From assembly GCF_004769575.1 (NCBI RefSeq), contig NZ_RQGA01000003.1, forward strand, positions 806,001 through 870,000: a stretch of DNA of 64,000 nucleotides. The letters are read 5' to 3'. Below the pieces are notes generated by a model, which worked only from the letters and a program-made list of their open reading frames with translations, did no database searches and was not told the DNA's origin. Made by a program: the position numbers and the translations under genes. Below, one piece after another: positions 53,823-63,848 of the stretch. Source of the DNA: Leptospira perdikensis. GTDB taxonomy: Bacteria > Spirochaetota > Leptospiria > Leptospirales > Leptospiraceae. Each line of letters opens with the position of its first letter. Within the stretch, counting starts at the first letter, position 1.

Positions 53823-54618
53823 GATAAAAGTTGGTGTCATAGGTGCTGGCGGAAGGATGGGAAAGGCCATCATCCAAGTGCTTTCCCTATCCAAAAAATC
53901 AGAGTTAAGTGCTGCTGTTGTCAGAGAAGGTGCCGTTTATGCAGGATTTGATTCGGGAAACCATGCTGGAATCAAAGAGACGGGAATTTTACTTTCTACC
54001 GACTTACAGAAAGCATGTGAATCTTCAGATGTTCTGATTGATTTTAGCACTCATACTGGATTTGAATCCATTTTAAATGCTGCATTATCGAACAGGAAAC
54101 CTTTGGTGATTGGCACAACGGGGCTTACTGATTCCGATAAAGCTCTCATTCATTCAGCAGCAACATCCATTCCTATTGTGTTTTCACCCAATATGTCTGT
54201 TGGTGTGAATCTGTTATTTAAGTTAACAGAGATCGCAGCAAAGGTGTTAGATGAAGATTTTGATGTAGAAGTTTTGGATATCCACCATCGCCATAAAAAA
54301 GATGCACCTTCCGGAACGGCCATGTATTTAAAAGAAGTTCTTTTGAATGCGACCAAACGTACGGAAAGTAATGTCATTTATGGTCGCCATGGAATGTATC
54401 CAGAACGAGATCAAAAAGAAATTGCCATGCATACGATGAGAGCTGGTGAAGTAGTTGGCGAACATACCGTATATTTTTTAAGTTCAGAAGAACGAATCGA
54501 AATTACTCATAAGGCTCAGGATCGCAAAACATTTGCAACTGGTGCGGTAAAAGCTGCCGAGTTTTTACACGGAAAGTCCAAAGGACTCTATAATATGTTC
54601 GATGTGTTAGGAATCTAA
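53815..54618 (+). CDS. dapB: 4-hydroxy-tetrahydrodipicolinate reductase
   Basis: 267 residues with the nucleotide-binding [10 protein letters not shown] near the start and the active-site segment [14 protein letters not shown] (about 157). It reduces the DapA product with NAD(P)H. The TTG start at 53815 has GAGGAAGG just upstream and overlaps dapA. The next gene begins 2 bases after the stop. Confidence 0.95.
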   Translation: MSKIKVGVIGAGGRMGKAIIQVLSLSKKSELSAAVVREGAVYAGFDSGNHAGIKETGILLSTDLQKACESSDVLIDFSTHTGFESILNAALSNRKPLVIGTTGLTDSDKALIHSAATSIPIVFSPNMSVGVNLLFKLTEIAAKVLDEDFDVEVLDIHHRHKKDAPSGTAMYLKEVLLNATKRTESNVIYGRHGMYPERDQKEIAMHTMRAGEVVGEHTVYFLSSEERIEITHKAQDRKTFATGAVKAAEFLHGKSKGLYNMFDVLGI

Positions 54619-54619
54619 A

Positions 54620-55450
54620 TTGGATTTTTTTCGAGGATTATACATCATTCCATGGAGTAAAAATTACATCTCCATATCCTTAGATATTTTAATCGTCGCA
54701 TTTTTAATTTATAAAACCTATACAACCCTACGAAGAACACGAGGAATCCAACTTCTACTGGGTGTAGGTATCATTTGGATTTCGGGAAGCCTTGCTGAAT
54801 ACTTAGGATTTGAGCTTCTGGAATGGATTTTGACTAACATTAGGCCAGCCCTTGTGTTTGCGATCATTGTCTTACTGCAACCCGAACTTCGCCGTTTGAC
54901 TGGAGATTTGGCAAGGATTCGTCTTCTTCGATTGTTTTTTCTGAAACCCACTTTTGATTTAGATCCCATTGTGGAAGCAGTTCGGATCATGTCTCAGGAA
55001 AAAACTGGATCTATCATTGTTTTAGTTAAAGACATTAGTTTGAAAGATATATCTGAGAATGCGGTGCCTATGGATGCACAAGTATCATCGGAAGTGTTAC
55101 AGACAATTTTTTTTAAAAATTCTCCTCTTCATGATGGTGCAGTTATCATTGAACAAAACCGAATTGTTTGTGCTGCATCTTATTTGCCTATGAGTAGTTC
55201 GGTGGAAATTGCAACGCTCGGTGCAAGGCATAGATCTGCTCTTGGACTTTCGGAAGAAACAGATGCCATCATTATTGTAACGTCTGAAGAAACTGGCGAT
55301 ATCACTATTTGTTATGAAGGTGAAATGTTACATCCGGTAAAACCGCTGGAACTCAAAGCACTTGTCAGTGGTCTTATGACGGGAAGTCGCCGATCTAAGG
55401 AAGAATCTCTTCGAAAATCGAAAGAAAAAGATTCCGGAGTGAGTATATGA
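54620..55450 (+). CDS. cdaA: Diadenylate cyclase CdaA
   Basis: 276 residues: three N-terminal membrane helices (residues ~15-85) and a DisA_N cyclase domain. The DGA motif (HDGAVII) and the RHRSA motif (GARHRSALG) that define the active site are intact. It makes the second messenger c-di-AMP. The start is TTG 54620. It overlaps cdaR by 4 bp (ATGA). Its operon with dapA and dapB links c-di-AMP to cell wall precursor synthesis. Confidence 0.93.
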   Translation: MDFFRGLYIIPWSKNYISISLDILIVAFLIYKTYTTLRRTRGIQLLLGVGIIWISGSLAEYLGFELLEWILTNIRPALVFAIIVLLQPELRRLTGDLARIRLLRLFFLKPTFDLDPIVEAVRIMSQEKTGSIIVLVKDISLKDISENAVPMDAQVSSEVLQTIFFKNSPLHDGAVIIEQNRIVCAASYLPMSSSVEIATLGARHRSALGLSEETDAIIIVTSEETGDITICYEGEMLHPVKPLELKALVSGLMTGSRRSKEESLRKSKEKDSGVSI

Positions 55451-56493
55451 TTTTAAAGTTACTTGGAAAGTTGGTTCGTAACTGGAAAGCCAAACTGGTG
55501 TCTTTAATCATAGCCAGTATTTTTTATGTTAACCTCCAAAACTCCAAAGTATTAATTAAAACAATCAATGTCCCGGTCGACTATCCAAAGTTATCTGGCA
55601 ATTTAAACTATGCCAAAAATCCTGAAAAAACAATCCCTGTTCGTGTAGAGGGATTAAAGGATGTTGTGAATTATTATTCTCAATTTATGAAGGCAGTCAT
55701 TGACCCAGAAGATGTACAATTTGGTGTCACGGAAGTACCGATTAAAAAAATTGTAGGTGTTCCTAGTGGCGTTAAGGTCACAAAACTGAAAAAAACGGTT
55801 CCTGTGGAAATTGAATCTCGCGGATTGAAAGTGGTTCCATTAGAGGTTGTATTTGAAGGCGCACCACCCGCTAACTTTGAAAAATTAACTCAAATTGTGA
55901 GTCCGCAAAAAGTAACATTAAGTGGAAAACCACAAGATTTGGAAAAAATCGTTAAGGTTCTATTGCCGGAAATTTCACTTACTGATAGAAAAGAGCCATT
56001 TGCAAAAACAGTTAGGATTCCTGAACTCCCTAAGGGAATCAATGTTCTCGGTTCTCGGGATGTTACCGTAAATGTGAACATCATACCTCTTTCTTATAAA
56101 ACGGGAGAACAAACGGCTGCCGGGATTCCCATTGTTTGTTCGGGTCTTGATGGCAAGTTAGATGCAGAACTTTCAGAAGAACAAGTAGCGATTCGTTATT
56201 TTTCTTTAAAACCAATCCGTTCTGCACAGATCCTTACAGGAATTACTGCACAAGTTCCTTGTAATTATATCTATGATCCTATTAAAAACAAAATCATTCC
56301 CGAATTACAACCGCAAGTTGCTAAAGTTCGAATCATTAAAAACAAAGACTTAAAAGGAATTGAAATTTTACAAATCAGTCCTGAAAAAATTGAGATTCGT
56401 TATAAAGTCAAAGAACAAAATCCGGAAGCAGATCCAACGGATGACGGAACGGGAATGGAAGTTCCAGGAACCATTCCTTCCGACCGATCCTAA
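55447..56493 (+). CDS. cdaR: CdaR, YbbR-domain regulator of CdaA
   Basis: 348 residues with one N-terminal membrane helix and repeated YbbR domains of about 80 residues (for example VPVDYPKLSGNL..., VPLEVVFEGAPPANF...) and a charged Pro-rich tail. CdaR is an extracytoplasmic modulator of CdaA in firmicutes. The overlap with cdaA supports the same job here. The GlmM gene often found next in firmicutes is not in this window. Confidence 0.88.
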   Translation: MILKLLGKLVRNWKAKLVSLIIASIFYVNLQNSKVLIKTINVPVDYPKLSGNLNYAKNPEKTIPVRVEGLKDVVNYYSQFMKAVIDPEDVQFGVTEVPIKKIVGVPSGVKVTKLKKTVPVEIESRGLKVVPLEVVFEGAPPANFEKLTQIVSPQKVTLSGKPQDLEKIVKVLLPEISLTDRKEPFAKTVRIPELPKGINVLGSRDVTVNVNIIPLSYKTGEQTAAGIPIVCSGLDGKLDAELSEEQVAIRYFSLKPIRSAQILTGITAQVPCNYIYDPIKNKIIPELQPQVAKVRIIKNKDLKGIEILQISPEKIEIRYKVKEQNPEADPTDDGTGMEVPGTIPSDRS

Positions 56494-56593
56494 ACTTTAA
56501 TAATCGAATGTAAGATGGATTCGATCCTATTTCTCCCGATTACATTTTCAGAATCTAGTATCAAATTTAAATCCAACTTACAATCCTCTATTT

Positions 56594-57490
56594 CTATTTT
56601 AGAAATTCGTAGATTTCTTTAAAACTTTCTTCTGGGTTTTCCCATTGTGGGTAATGTCCAATTGATTCCCAACGAATGAGTTTTTTATTTTTGATAGGAA
56701 GTCTTTCGATTTCATCTGCTAAGTGACTTCCACTGACTGGATCTTCTCCACCATTGATAAAGAGGAGTGGAACTTCTGTTTGGAGAAGTGCATTTTTCCA
56801 ACGTTCCCCATGTAATCTTCTTTCTTTAATGTATTTCAGAAGTTTGTGTGGGATCAAAACTTTGTTTGGATAAGTGATTAATTTCCAGAGAACAGAAATT
56901 TCTTTGTCATTTGGTTTTGTATTTTTTCCAAATACTTGAGCAAAAGCTACACCAAATTTTTTTTCATCATAGAACCTTGATAAGATTGCACCTAATATAG
57001 GTGTGGCGAGAAGTTTTTGTTTGAATGTCGGTCTATGAAGATGAGGAAAAAGTCCACCATTTAGAAAAACGGCCCCATCAATTTCATACTTACGATCCGC
57101 ACGTTCTAAATGTCTGGCTAAAATCTCTTGACCCACACTCACTGCATAATCATGAAAAACAAACTTCACCCTTCGTAGTGCGTTCTTTTCAATGTAGTTT
57201 TCGATGATATCTGTTTGTTCAATGAGTGTATATTTATGTTTTTTTGGTTTAGAAGAATATCCAAATCCTAAAAAATCAATGGCGATTGTATTGAAGTATC
57301 GGGAAAGACCGTTGAAGATTTTGGAGTAGTCCCAAGAAGATGTAGGAAATCCATGAAGTAGGATTAGGTTCTGTCCTCTTCCTTCTTGTATGTAGAAGAT
57401 TTGAAATTTTTTATATTCAAAAAATTTGCCAGCTGCCAACCATTCTGTTGCGTTCTTTTTTGGAAAGTTAAGATCCACCATATCCGACAT
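56594..57490 (-). CDS. Alpha/beta hydrolase with aspartate nucleophile
   Basis: About 298 residues. The oxyanion HGFP motif (LLHGFPTSSWDY) and the nucleophile elbow VFHDYAVSVGQ (Asp in place of Ser) place it with epoxide hydrolases, haloalkane dehalogenases and the MEST proteins. The late Asp in NGGEDPVSG and His in SIGHYPQWE complete the triad. The substrate is unknown. Start chosen as ATG 57490 (MSDMVDLNF); 57517 and 57481 are possible. No operon partner. Confidence 0.8.
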   Translation of the reverse strand: MSDMVDLNFPKKNATEWLAAGKFFEYKKFQIFYIQEGRGQNLILLHGFPTSSWDYSKIFNGLSRYFNTIAIDFLGFGYSSKPKKHKYTLIEQTDIIENYIEKNALRRVKFVFHDYAVSVGQEILARHLERADRKYEIDGAVFLNGGLFPHLHRPTFKQKLLATPILGAILSRFYDEKKFGVAFAQVFGKNTKPNDKEISVLWKLITYPNKVLIPHKLLKYIKERRLHGERWKNALLQTEVPLLFINGGEDPVSGSHLADEIERLPIKNKKLIRWESIGHYPQWENPEESFKEIYEFLK

Positions 57491-57567
57491 AGCACAGCAA
57501 AAGAGGAAGTGAGTCAAATAGAAGAATTTGCTACTTTCTGATTTCCCGAAAGCCGATCTTTAAAGAG

Positions 57568-60129
57568 ATGGAATCATACCCTCTTATTTATTTTGTAAGA
57601 CCTGAAGGAATTATATCGGATTGGGAATACTTTTGGTACCAGATTCCTTACGGGGCTCCCGGAATTCTTACATTTTTTGTTGGATTATTTCTTAGTTACT
57701 TTGCCTTCCAAAAATTTCGTAAATCGGATGATGATAATAAAATTTTCCATTTGAACTTAACCATTTCGTTTATCAGTTTTGGATCGGTTGGGCTTGTTCT
57801 CACAACAAGAGCCTGGATTCAGAACGTAGAAACATTAGTTTTTTGGAATGATTTACTATACTTCTTGGTCGCTCCTTTGGCACCGACTGCATTCTATATG
57901 GCCTACCATATGACAGGCAAACAAAGTAAGTTGTTATTGTATTATTCTTATCTTTGTTGGTTTGCAAGCTTAGTTTTGTATTTTGGAGTTTTGATTGGGA
58001 AGGGATTTGAAACAACAGTTTTTGAATTTACCTTTGGAAAATATCCAAGAGGAAGTTCTTATGTTCGGCCTTGGGGAATATTAGCTCCGCTTGGATATTT
58101 TCTTCTGATATTACCTTCTTTCATTAAACACTATCAATACATTCGTAAACATTACCATCTCACTTTGTTTCATGGGGTGAATTTATTATTTTTACTCACA
58201 ACGATGAATGCACCGAGTATCCTTGGGTTCAAAGTTTATCCAGGAGGGTTCTTTTTGTTCATTCCTATGTTGCTTGTGGCATATGGAGTGTTTCGATCTG
58301 ATTTCTTTGATGTAAATGAACTTTTATTTCAAAAGAATGGGATGTTTTATTTCTTGTTTGCTCTTTTATCTTTTGTTTTGATTTTTATTTCCTTCGGTGT
58401 TTCTTTTGGACTTTCTCCCGATGCTTATGAGTCAGCAAAATGGTATCCTTGGGGTATTCCACCCGTAGTATCAGTGTTTGGTGCCGTATTTCTTTCTATT
58501 ATTGTTGCAGGGGCCAATCCTTCCGCAAGGATCAATCAACTTTGTGCATTTGCACTGATTCTTACAGGTTTTTATGTCATCCAATCTGTTCCCTTAAAGT
58601 TAAATATATCTTATGTAGTGCAACTACGAATCTCGCAGATGACTTTTGTTGCTTTTGCTTTTGCCCCAAGTATTATGGTGCGTTTGGTATTTGAAGCCAT
58701 TGGGCAAAAATCACCAATCTGGATACAGGGGATTGATTTTCTATGTGTGACAGCAGCTGTGCTTGCACCTTCTCCATATTTGTTTGTCGGATATTTTGAT
58801 TATCCTTGGTCAAGAGTCCATCATGGGGGACCTGCCGAATTACTCGTAGGTGCGAATGGTGCGATTGCTTTGGTTTTGGTTCTTGTGACTTTTTTACGAA
58901 ACAAAGGTTACATTAACTTTGCTTCCAAATGGATCATCGGCTCTTTTCTTTTATCTGCGGTATTACTTTTAGCAGCCCTCCTTCCGAGTCATGGGATCCC
59001 AATTTATCCCTTAGCCGACTTTCAATTCATACCAGCATTTTTACTTGGTTATGCGGTGCTTCGTCATGGAGCTTTGTCATTGGAAGGAAGGACCATTCAG
59101 CTCAGTCAAAGGTTAGCAAATTTAGGACTCATTACTATGGCAATTGCTGCCATTTTATATTTTCCTTTGATTCGAGAACAATACGGGGTGGGTGAGTCGG
59201 CCTTTCATCTCACAATGATTGTGCTTCCTCTTGTTTTATTTAATTATTTGGTTGTTTACATCATGTCTCGACCTTTGGCAGAGGAACTAGATATCAGTTA
59301 TTTTTTGTTGGATTTAGAAAAACAAAAAGCAGATGAAGAAAGGGAAAAAGCTCTCATTGCACAAGACAAAGCAGAAGAGGCACGGGAAGAATCAGAAAAA
59401 TTACTTCTCAATATTTTGCCGTATAAGATAGCTCAGGAATTAAAACAAAAGGGTAGTGTCACACCATCTCGAATTGAAAACGTTACCGTTTTATTCACAG
59501 ACTTTAAAGGGTTTACTAAAGTTGCTGAGGGTATGGATGAACAAAGTTTGATCGAAGAGTTGGATGCTTGTTTCACTCAGTTCGATGAAATCATCCTTAG
59601 GAACAATTTAGAAAAATTAAAAACCATTGGTGATAGTTATATGTGCGCTGGTGGACTTCCTGTAGAAACAAGGACTAGCGCAATTGATGCTTGTTTGGCG
59701 GCATTAGAGATCCAAAGTTTTATGAACCAATTAAAAGAAATCAAAACGGCTCTTAACTTGCCATTTTGGGAACTGAGGCTTGGTCTTCATACGGGGCCCG
59801 TGGTTGCGGGAGTGGTAGGGCGATTTAAGTTTGCTTATGATATTTGGGGTGATACAGTCAATACCGCTTCGCGAATGGAGTCCGGTGGTGAAACCGGAAA
59901 AATCAATGTTTCCAAAGAAACTTACGAGTTAGTGAAGTATTTTTTTGTTACGGAATATCGAGGGAAAATTTACGGAAAAAATAAAGGTGAGTTGGATATG
60001 TATTTTGTTCACCGCCTAAGACCTCGTTATTCGCAAGACCCCGATGGGAAGGCACCGAACCAATATTTCCGGGAAGTTTATTCCCGGATCAGTCATGGTG
60101 CCAATATTCGTTGGAAGAGCGAAGTTTAG
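57568..60129 (+). CDS. Membrane-bound adenylate cyclase, class III
   Basis: 853 residues. The N-terminal ~560 residues contain many membrane helices, resembling a 7TM histidine-kinase-like sensor plus extra helices. A charged coiled coil (~575-620) links to the cyclase domain (~637-810). Metal aspartates are in VLFTDFKGFT and IGDSYM. The adenine-selecting Lys (EKLKTIGD) and Asp (YDIWGDTVN), and the transition-state Asn/Arg (NTASRM), are present, so ATP is the expected substrate. The regulating signal is unknown. Confidence 0.87.
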   Translation: MESYPLIYFVRPEGIISDWEYFWYQIPYGAPGILTFFVGLFLSYFAFQKFRKSDDDNKIFHLNLTISFISFGSVGLVLTTRAWIQNVETLVFWNDLLYFLVAPLAPTAFYMAYHMTGKQSKLLLYYSYLCWFASLVLYFGVLIGKGFETTVFEFTFGKYPRGSSYVRPWGILAPLGYFLLILPSFIKHYQYIRKHYHLTLFHGVNLLFLLTTMNAPSILGFKVYPGGFFLFIPMLLVAYGVFRSDFFDVNELLFQKNGMFYFLFALLSFVLIFISFGVSFGLSPDAYESAKWYPWGIPPVVSVFGAVFLSIIVAGANPSARINQLCAFALILTGFYVIQSVPLKLNISYVVQLRISQMTFVAFAFAPSIMVRLVFEAIGQKSPIWIQGIDFLCVTAAVLAPSPYLFVGYFDYPWSRVHHGGPAELLVGANGAIALVLVLVTFLRNKGYINFASKWIIGSFLLSAVLLLAALLPSHGIPIYPLADFQFIPAFLLGYAVLRHGALSLEGRTIQLSQRLANLGLITMAIAAILYFPLIREQYGVGESAFHLTMIVLPLVLFNYLVVYIMSRPLAEELDISYFLLDLEKQKADEEREKALIAQDKAEEAREESEKLLLNILPYKIAQELKQKGSVTPSRIENVTVLFTDFKGFTKVAEGMDEQSLIEELDACFTQFDEIILRNNLEKLKTIGDSYMCAGGLPVETRTSAIDACLAALEIQSFMNQLKEIKTALNLPFWELRLGLHTGPVVAGVVGRFKFAYDIWGDTVNTASRMESGGETGKINVSKETYELVKYFFVTEYRGKIYGKNKGELDMYFVHRLRPRYSQDPDGKAPNQYFREVYSRISHGANIRWKSEV

Positions 60130-60133
60130 TTTT

Positions 60134-61834
60134 TTAAGTTTGTTCTTCCTCGGCAAGCCAAGTGCGCAGTAACTGTGCCACGTCTTCTGGTTTTTCTTTT
60201 GCCAAGTTGATTGCGTTTTCGAGTAATTCTCTTCTGAGTTTTTCGTCGAGGGAGAGTTCGACTTCTGCTCCCCCTTCGTCCATCACTCGAAGAGCAGCTT
60301 CCCGCATCATTTGTTGTTGAGCAGCAAGTTCTTCTTCTCTGAGTCTTCTTCTTCTTGCGATTTCTTTTTTGATCGCACGGTATACAAGGATAGCGAGGAT
60401 AAGTAAGATAAGAATTACGAGAGAAGCAATGACCATATTACGGATGGCTCTTTGTTTTTGAAACTCTTCATCTTCTGCACGGAATTGTTCGGTTCTATCT
60501 TTCGGAATGGTGATGACACTGATTTGGTCACCACGAGATCTTGTATAACCAATCGCTGCTTCTAAGTTTTTACGAACTAGTTTTAGGTCACCTTCGGCAA
60601 CTGGAATGTACTTTCTGTCATAACCCATTCCATCTTCTCTTTCCTTTCGTTCCCAAACACCATCAACTACAACAGAAAGTCCAATTTTTTCAATTTTCCA
60701 AGGTTGGCGTTTGATGTCTTTGACTCGTTTATTGAATTCGTAGTTATTAATATTTTCGTCTTTGGAATATTCGGCTTTTTGGTAATCCGTGTCTTTGTAA
60801 CCAGGAGGAAGGTTCGGTTCCGTTCCGGCTGGGCCATCGGGAGTAAACCCACGGCCTTTAAAAGATTCTTTTGTTTCTTTGGAAGATACTTTCAGTGAAT
60901 AACCATCTACCAACTTTCTTTCGTTATATGGTGTATCAGGATTATCTTCTTCAGCAACCACAGGTAATACTTCGTTTTCTGTTAAGGACTCTTGATCCCA
61001 GTTAAACGAATATTCAAAACGTGTGATGTCCACACGATCTTCGCCACCCAAATACCATCGAAGGGTATTTCGAATGTCGATCAGTCGTTTCACTCGTTCT
61101 TCTTCTTCGATTCTAAGTTTTTCTTGGACAATACGAAGTTCTAATCTTTCTTTTTCTAAATCTTCTTCAAAGTCGGAAATGATTTTTCCATCGGGATCGG
61201 CAACACTTACGTTCTCTGGTTTGAGTTTGGGGACGGCTCTTGCAACTAAGTTCACAATCCCTTTGATTTCTTTTTTACTCATTCCTTCCACGCCAGGTTT
61301 GAAATGTAAAATAACACTGGCTTTGACAGGATAAGAATTGGATTCAAAAAGATCTCCTTCAGGGATGGCAATGTTGACATCGGATCTTTCGATGGGTCTT
61401 AATGTATTGAGTGATTTTTCAATCGCACCTTTGAGAGCTCTATATTTTTTAATGTCTTTATCGAATTGGGTCTCTGTAAATTTTTCAATGTCAAAGAGTT
61501 CCCAACCTGTTACACCGGCAGGAATCAAATTCTCTTGTGCGAGTTTCGTAACGATTTCTTGTCTTTGTTCGGGATCCACTGTGATAAGACTTGTTTCACT
61601 CGAACCGTATGAATAACCAAGGGCATCCAGTTTTTTCGTAACTTCAGAAAAGTCTTTGGAATCCAAATCCTTAAAAAGAACCACTCGGTTCCGTTGTGAC
61701 GAGACATTGGATAAGATGATGACTGCCACCACCACAACGGCGAGCACACCACCCAAAATCATTTTTTTGGTTTTGTCGAGTTTGTTGAATAACTCTTTGA
61801 GATTATCGATGATCTTTTGTAGTGGTTCAGGCAT
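60134..61834 (-). CDS. fliF: Flagellar MS-ring protein FliF
   Basis: 566 residues with membrane helices at ~24-45 and ~468-490, ring-building motifs between ([37 protein letters not shown] is shared with the YscJ family region), and a cytoplasmic C-terminus that in other species binds FliG (ending [10 protein letters not shown]). It anchors the periplasmic flagellar motor in the inner membrane. The start ATG has GAGG eight bases upstream. No other flagellar gene is adjacent; its 3' neighbour is the convergent adenylate cyclase. Confidence 0.92.
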   Translation of the reverse strand: MPEPLQKIIDNLKELFNKLDKTKKMILGGVLAVVVVAVIILSNVSSQRNRVVLFKDLDSKDFSEVTKKLDALGYSYGSSETSLITVDPEQRQEIVTKLAQENLIPAGVTGWELFDIEKFTETQFDKDIKKYRALKGAIEKSLNTLRPIERSDVNIAIPEGDLFESNSYPVKASVILHFKPGVEGMSKKEIKGIVNLVARAVPKLKPENVSVADPDGKIISDFEEDLEKERLELRIVQEKLRIEEEERVKRLIDIRNTLRWYLGGEDRVDITRFEYSFNWDQESLTENEVLPVVAEEDNPDTPYNERKLVDGYSLKVSSKETKESFKGRGFTPDGPAGTEPNLPPGYKDTDYQKAEYSKDENINNYEFNKRVKDIKRQPWKIEKIGLSVVVDGVWERKEREDGMGYDRKYIPVAEGDLKLVRKNLEAAIGYTRSRGDQISVITIPKDRTEQFRAEDEEFQKQRAIRNMVIASLVILILLILAILVYRAIKKEIARRRRLREEELAAQQQMMREAALRVMDEGGAEVELSLDEKLRRELLENAINLAKEKPEDVAQLLRTWLAEEEQT

Positions 61835-61930
61835 AGTACGGGCCTCGTCGAGATTTGAGACATAATGTCATGGCAATTCAGAAATGTACAAGTACTTTTC
61901 GGGGGAGAGGGAGAAAATCGCAGGTTTTAG

Positions 61931-62179
61931 CTCGGAATTGGCATTTCTCTGAGCGAAATGAGCCAGTTCATTGGAACAGTGATGATGGCACCAATGACCA
62001 CTGCATCAAAAATATATCCCACAAGAGTGGAGTTAGCGTTTCAGGGAAAAAAAGGAGCCATCGTTTTGGATCAAATTCGAACCGTTGATAGATCCCGGTT
62101 GGTGAAAAAACTTGGGGCCTGTGATCACAAAACGATACAAAAAATCAAAAAAGTCATAAAAGAAATGTTAGTCGATTGA
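61931..62179 (+). pseudogene. MazF/PemK-type toxin remnant lacking its N-terminus
   Basis: The frame from 61931 encodes SEMSQFIGTVMMAPMTT...IVLDQIRTVDRSRLVKKLGACD..., which matches the C-terminal two thirds of MazF endoribonucleases. An in-frame TAG at 61928 removes the usual beginning (G-D-I-W...K-T-R-P), including the catalytic Arg segment, and I could not restore it from the other frames. No antitoxin gene is adjacent. The 3' end overlaps the terminator hairpin of the neighbouring gene. It is probably not active. Confidence 0.65.
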
Positions 62180-62201
62180 ACTTAAATTTCTTTTATGACT
62201 T
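62137..62201 (-). terminator. Terminator of the class III aminotransferase gene
   Basis: A perfect 16-bp inverted repeat, 62151-62166 and 62186-62201, with a 19-base loop. On the minus strand it is followed by a T-rich tract (62137-62150). It lies 14 bases after the aminotransferase stop and inside the end of the MazF remnant. Confidence 0.7.
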
Positions 62202-62214
62202 ATCATTTAATTCC

Positions 62215-63684
62215 TTAAGCCACACCTTCTACTTTTTGGAACACACGATCAAATCGTTTGAGTGCGTCATCAATCACGGCATCTGTATCTGATGCGCTCG
62301 TATAAAGCCTACTTCCGGCGAGTGTCACTAGACCTTCTGACATATAAGCCGCTCCCATTTCTTCCATGGCATGTTTTCGTTTATGAGCTTCTGCGATGGT
62401 TTTTTTGATCGTCCAGAATTTTTTGATATTGATATCGAGTAACATTGTACCAACGGTTTCTAAATGGCAGATGGATCCTTGGTTGAAAGCAACAAAAGGA
62501 AGATCGTATTTTTTGATTAGTTTTTGTAATCCTTTGGTAAGCCTGTCACCCGCTCTTCCTGATTTTTCAAGAGCCCCTGTTTTTTCCATTTCGCAAAGTG
62601 TAAAATAACCAGCTGCTGAACTCAGTGGGTTTGCTGCCATCGTTCCACCGATTAACGCCTTTTTGGTGCCTGTTTGAAGTCCTGCAGATACATACTTCAT
62701 GTATTCTTTTTTACCACCGAGTCCACCAGCAGACGGATATCCACCTGCAACTACTTTACCAAAGATGGTAAGATCAGGATCCACACCAAAATAACCTTGG
62801 GCTCCACTGAGTCCAATCCGGAATGCAGTCACCACTTCATCAAAAATAAGAAGGGCACCATATTTGTTACAAAGTTCACGTACTCCCTTGTTGAAATCAA
62901 AGTCGAGAGGTCTTGTTCCACTTTCAGGGCCCACTGGTTCAATGAGAACTGCAGCGGTACCACCAAAAAAACGATTTCGTTTGAGTACGGATTCTAACGC
63001 GTTCAAATCGTTCGGATAAAATTCTTGAGTGTATTTGAAAATGGATTTCGGAACTCCATTGGCTTCGAAATGTCTTGTTCCTGGGATACGCAGTCCATAC
63101 GCAAGTTGATCACTCCAACCATGATAGGCTCCACCCATCTTCACGATGTTTTTTTTCTTAGTGGCTAGTCTTGCCACACGAATGGATGCCATACATGCTT
63201 CTGTTCCGGAGCCGAGCATTCGAAACATTTCGACAGAAGGGACTAACTCTACAATTTTTTCGGCTAACTTATATTCGTATTCATGAAAGAGGCCCGTGAC
63301 TGGACCTGTTGTATTGAGAAGTTCAATGACTTTTTTGCGGACAATGTTGGGATTACTTCCGAGAACTGTGGGTCCACCTGCTTGTAAAAAATCGATGTAC
63401 TTGTTTCCGTCTAAATCATAGAGATAAGCACCTGATGCTTCTGTGAACACAAGAGGGAAAGGATGGTTGAAGGAAAGATTGTGTTGAACGCCGCCCGGAA
63501 TGTACTCCGAAGCCTTTGTAATCATGGCTTTGGATTTACTACATTTTTTATCGAAGTAGTTATGGATGATTCCCTCCATTTCGTTTTTACGGATGGAGCG
63601 GATCGGAAGGGAAATTAATTTCCTTAGGTCTTTGTAGATTTGGTCTACGTTTGGGTATTCATTCATGGAAAAGCCTTTGGCCAT
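62215..63684 (-). CDS. Class III aminotransferase, glutamate-1-semialdehyde aminomutase-like
   Basis: About 489 residues. PLP motifs: LGSGTEACMASIRVAR, GGAYHGWSD, FDEVVTAFRIG and the lysine in TIFGKVVAGGYPSAG. The closest named family is HemL, but it is longer, with an extra ~60-residue N-terminus, and the GGTMAANPLSSAAG loop differs from the usual. So it is probably a specialised aminotransferase or aminomutase, not the tetrapyrrole enzyme. ATG 63684 has GAGGAAAG seven bases upstream, better than the upstream GTG-type frame opening. Likely repressed by the divergent TetR protein. Confidence 0.8.
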   Translation of the reverse strand: MAKGFSMNEYPNVDQIYKDLRKLISLPIRSIRKNEMEGIIHNYFDKKCSKSKAMITKASEYIPGGVQHNLSFNHPFPLVFTEASGAYLYDLDGNKYIDFLQAGGPTVLGSNPNIVRKKVIELLNTTGPVTGLFHEYEYKLAEKIVELVPSVEMFRMLGSGTEACMASIRVARLATKKKNIVKMGGAYHGWSDQLAYGLRIPGTRHFEANGVPKSIFKYTQEFYPNDLNALESVLKRNRFFGGTAAVLIEPVGPESGTRPLDFDFNKGVRELCNKYGALLIFDEVVTAFRIGLSGAQGYFGVDPDLTIFGKVVAGGYPSAGGLGGKKEYMKYVSAGLQTGTKKALIGGTMAANPLSSAAGYFTLCEMEKTGALEKSGRAGDRLTKGLQKLIKKYDLPFVAFNQGSICHLETVGTMLLDINIKKFWTIKKTIAEAHKRKHAMEEMGAAYMSEGLVTLAGSRLYTSASDTDAVIDDALKRFDRVFQKVEGVA

Positions 63685-63710
63685 ATAATCTTTCCTCTTC
63701 CGGATCTTTT

Positions 63711-63748
63711 TTCTTGACAATGAGTGAGTTATCACTCATTGTCAAGAA
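63711..63748. promoter_or_regulatory. Perfect palindromic operator in the TetR/aminotransferase promoter region
   Basis: Two exact 17-base arms (63711-63727 and 63732-63748) with a 4-base centre. Each arm contains TTGACA, giving a candidate -35 box on both strands. The core tgagtga/tcactca is the usual shape of a TetR-family binding site. It lies midway between two divergent genes. Confidence 0.75.
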
Positions 63749-63848
63749 GGAATTCATAAAATAGTTCGAGAATGCTGGATTCTTTGGAAATAGGCTTAAA
63801 TTTCCTGGAGAAATCCAGCCTTTTTCGTTTATTGGACAGGGAAAGAGT

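Noticed and set aside
61855..62088. Frame overlapping the MazF remnant as a possible intact toxin or antitoxin
   Set aside because: Its translation (basic, low complexity) does not match MazE or the missing N-terminal part of MazF.
62215..63684. HemL (glutamate-1-semialdehyde aminomutase of haem synthesis)
   Set aside because: The core matches the family, but the chain is longer, the loop motifs differ and it sits under a TetR regulator away from any haem gene.
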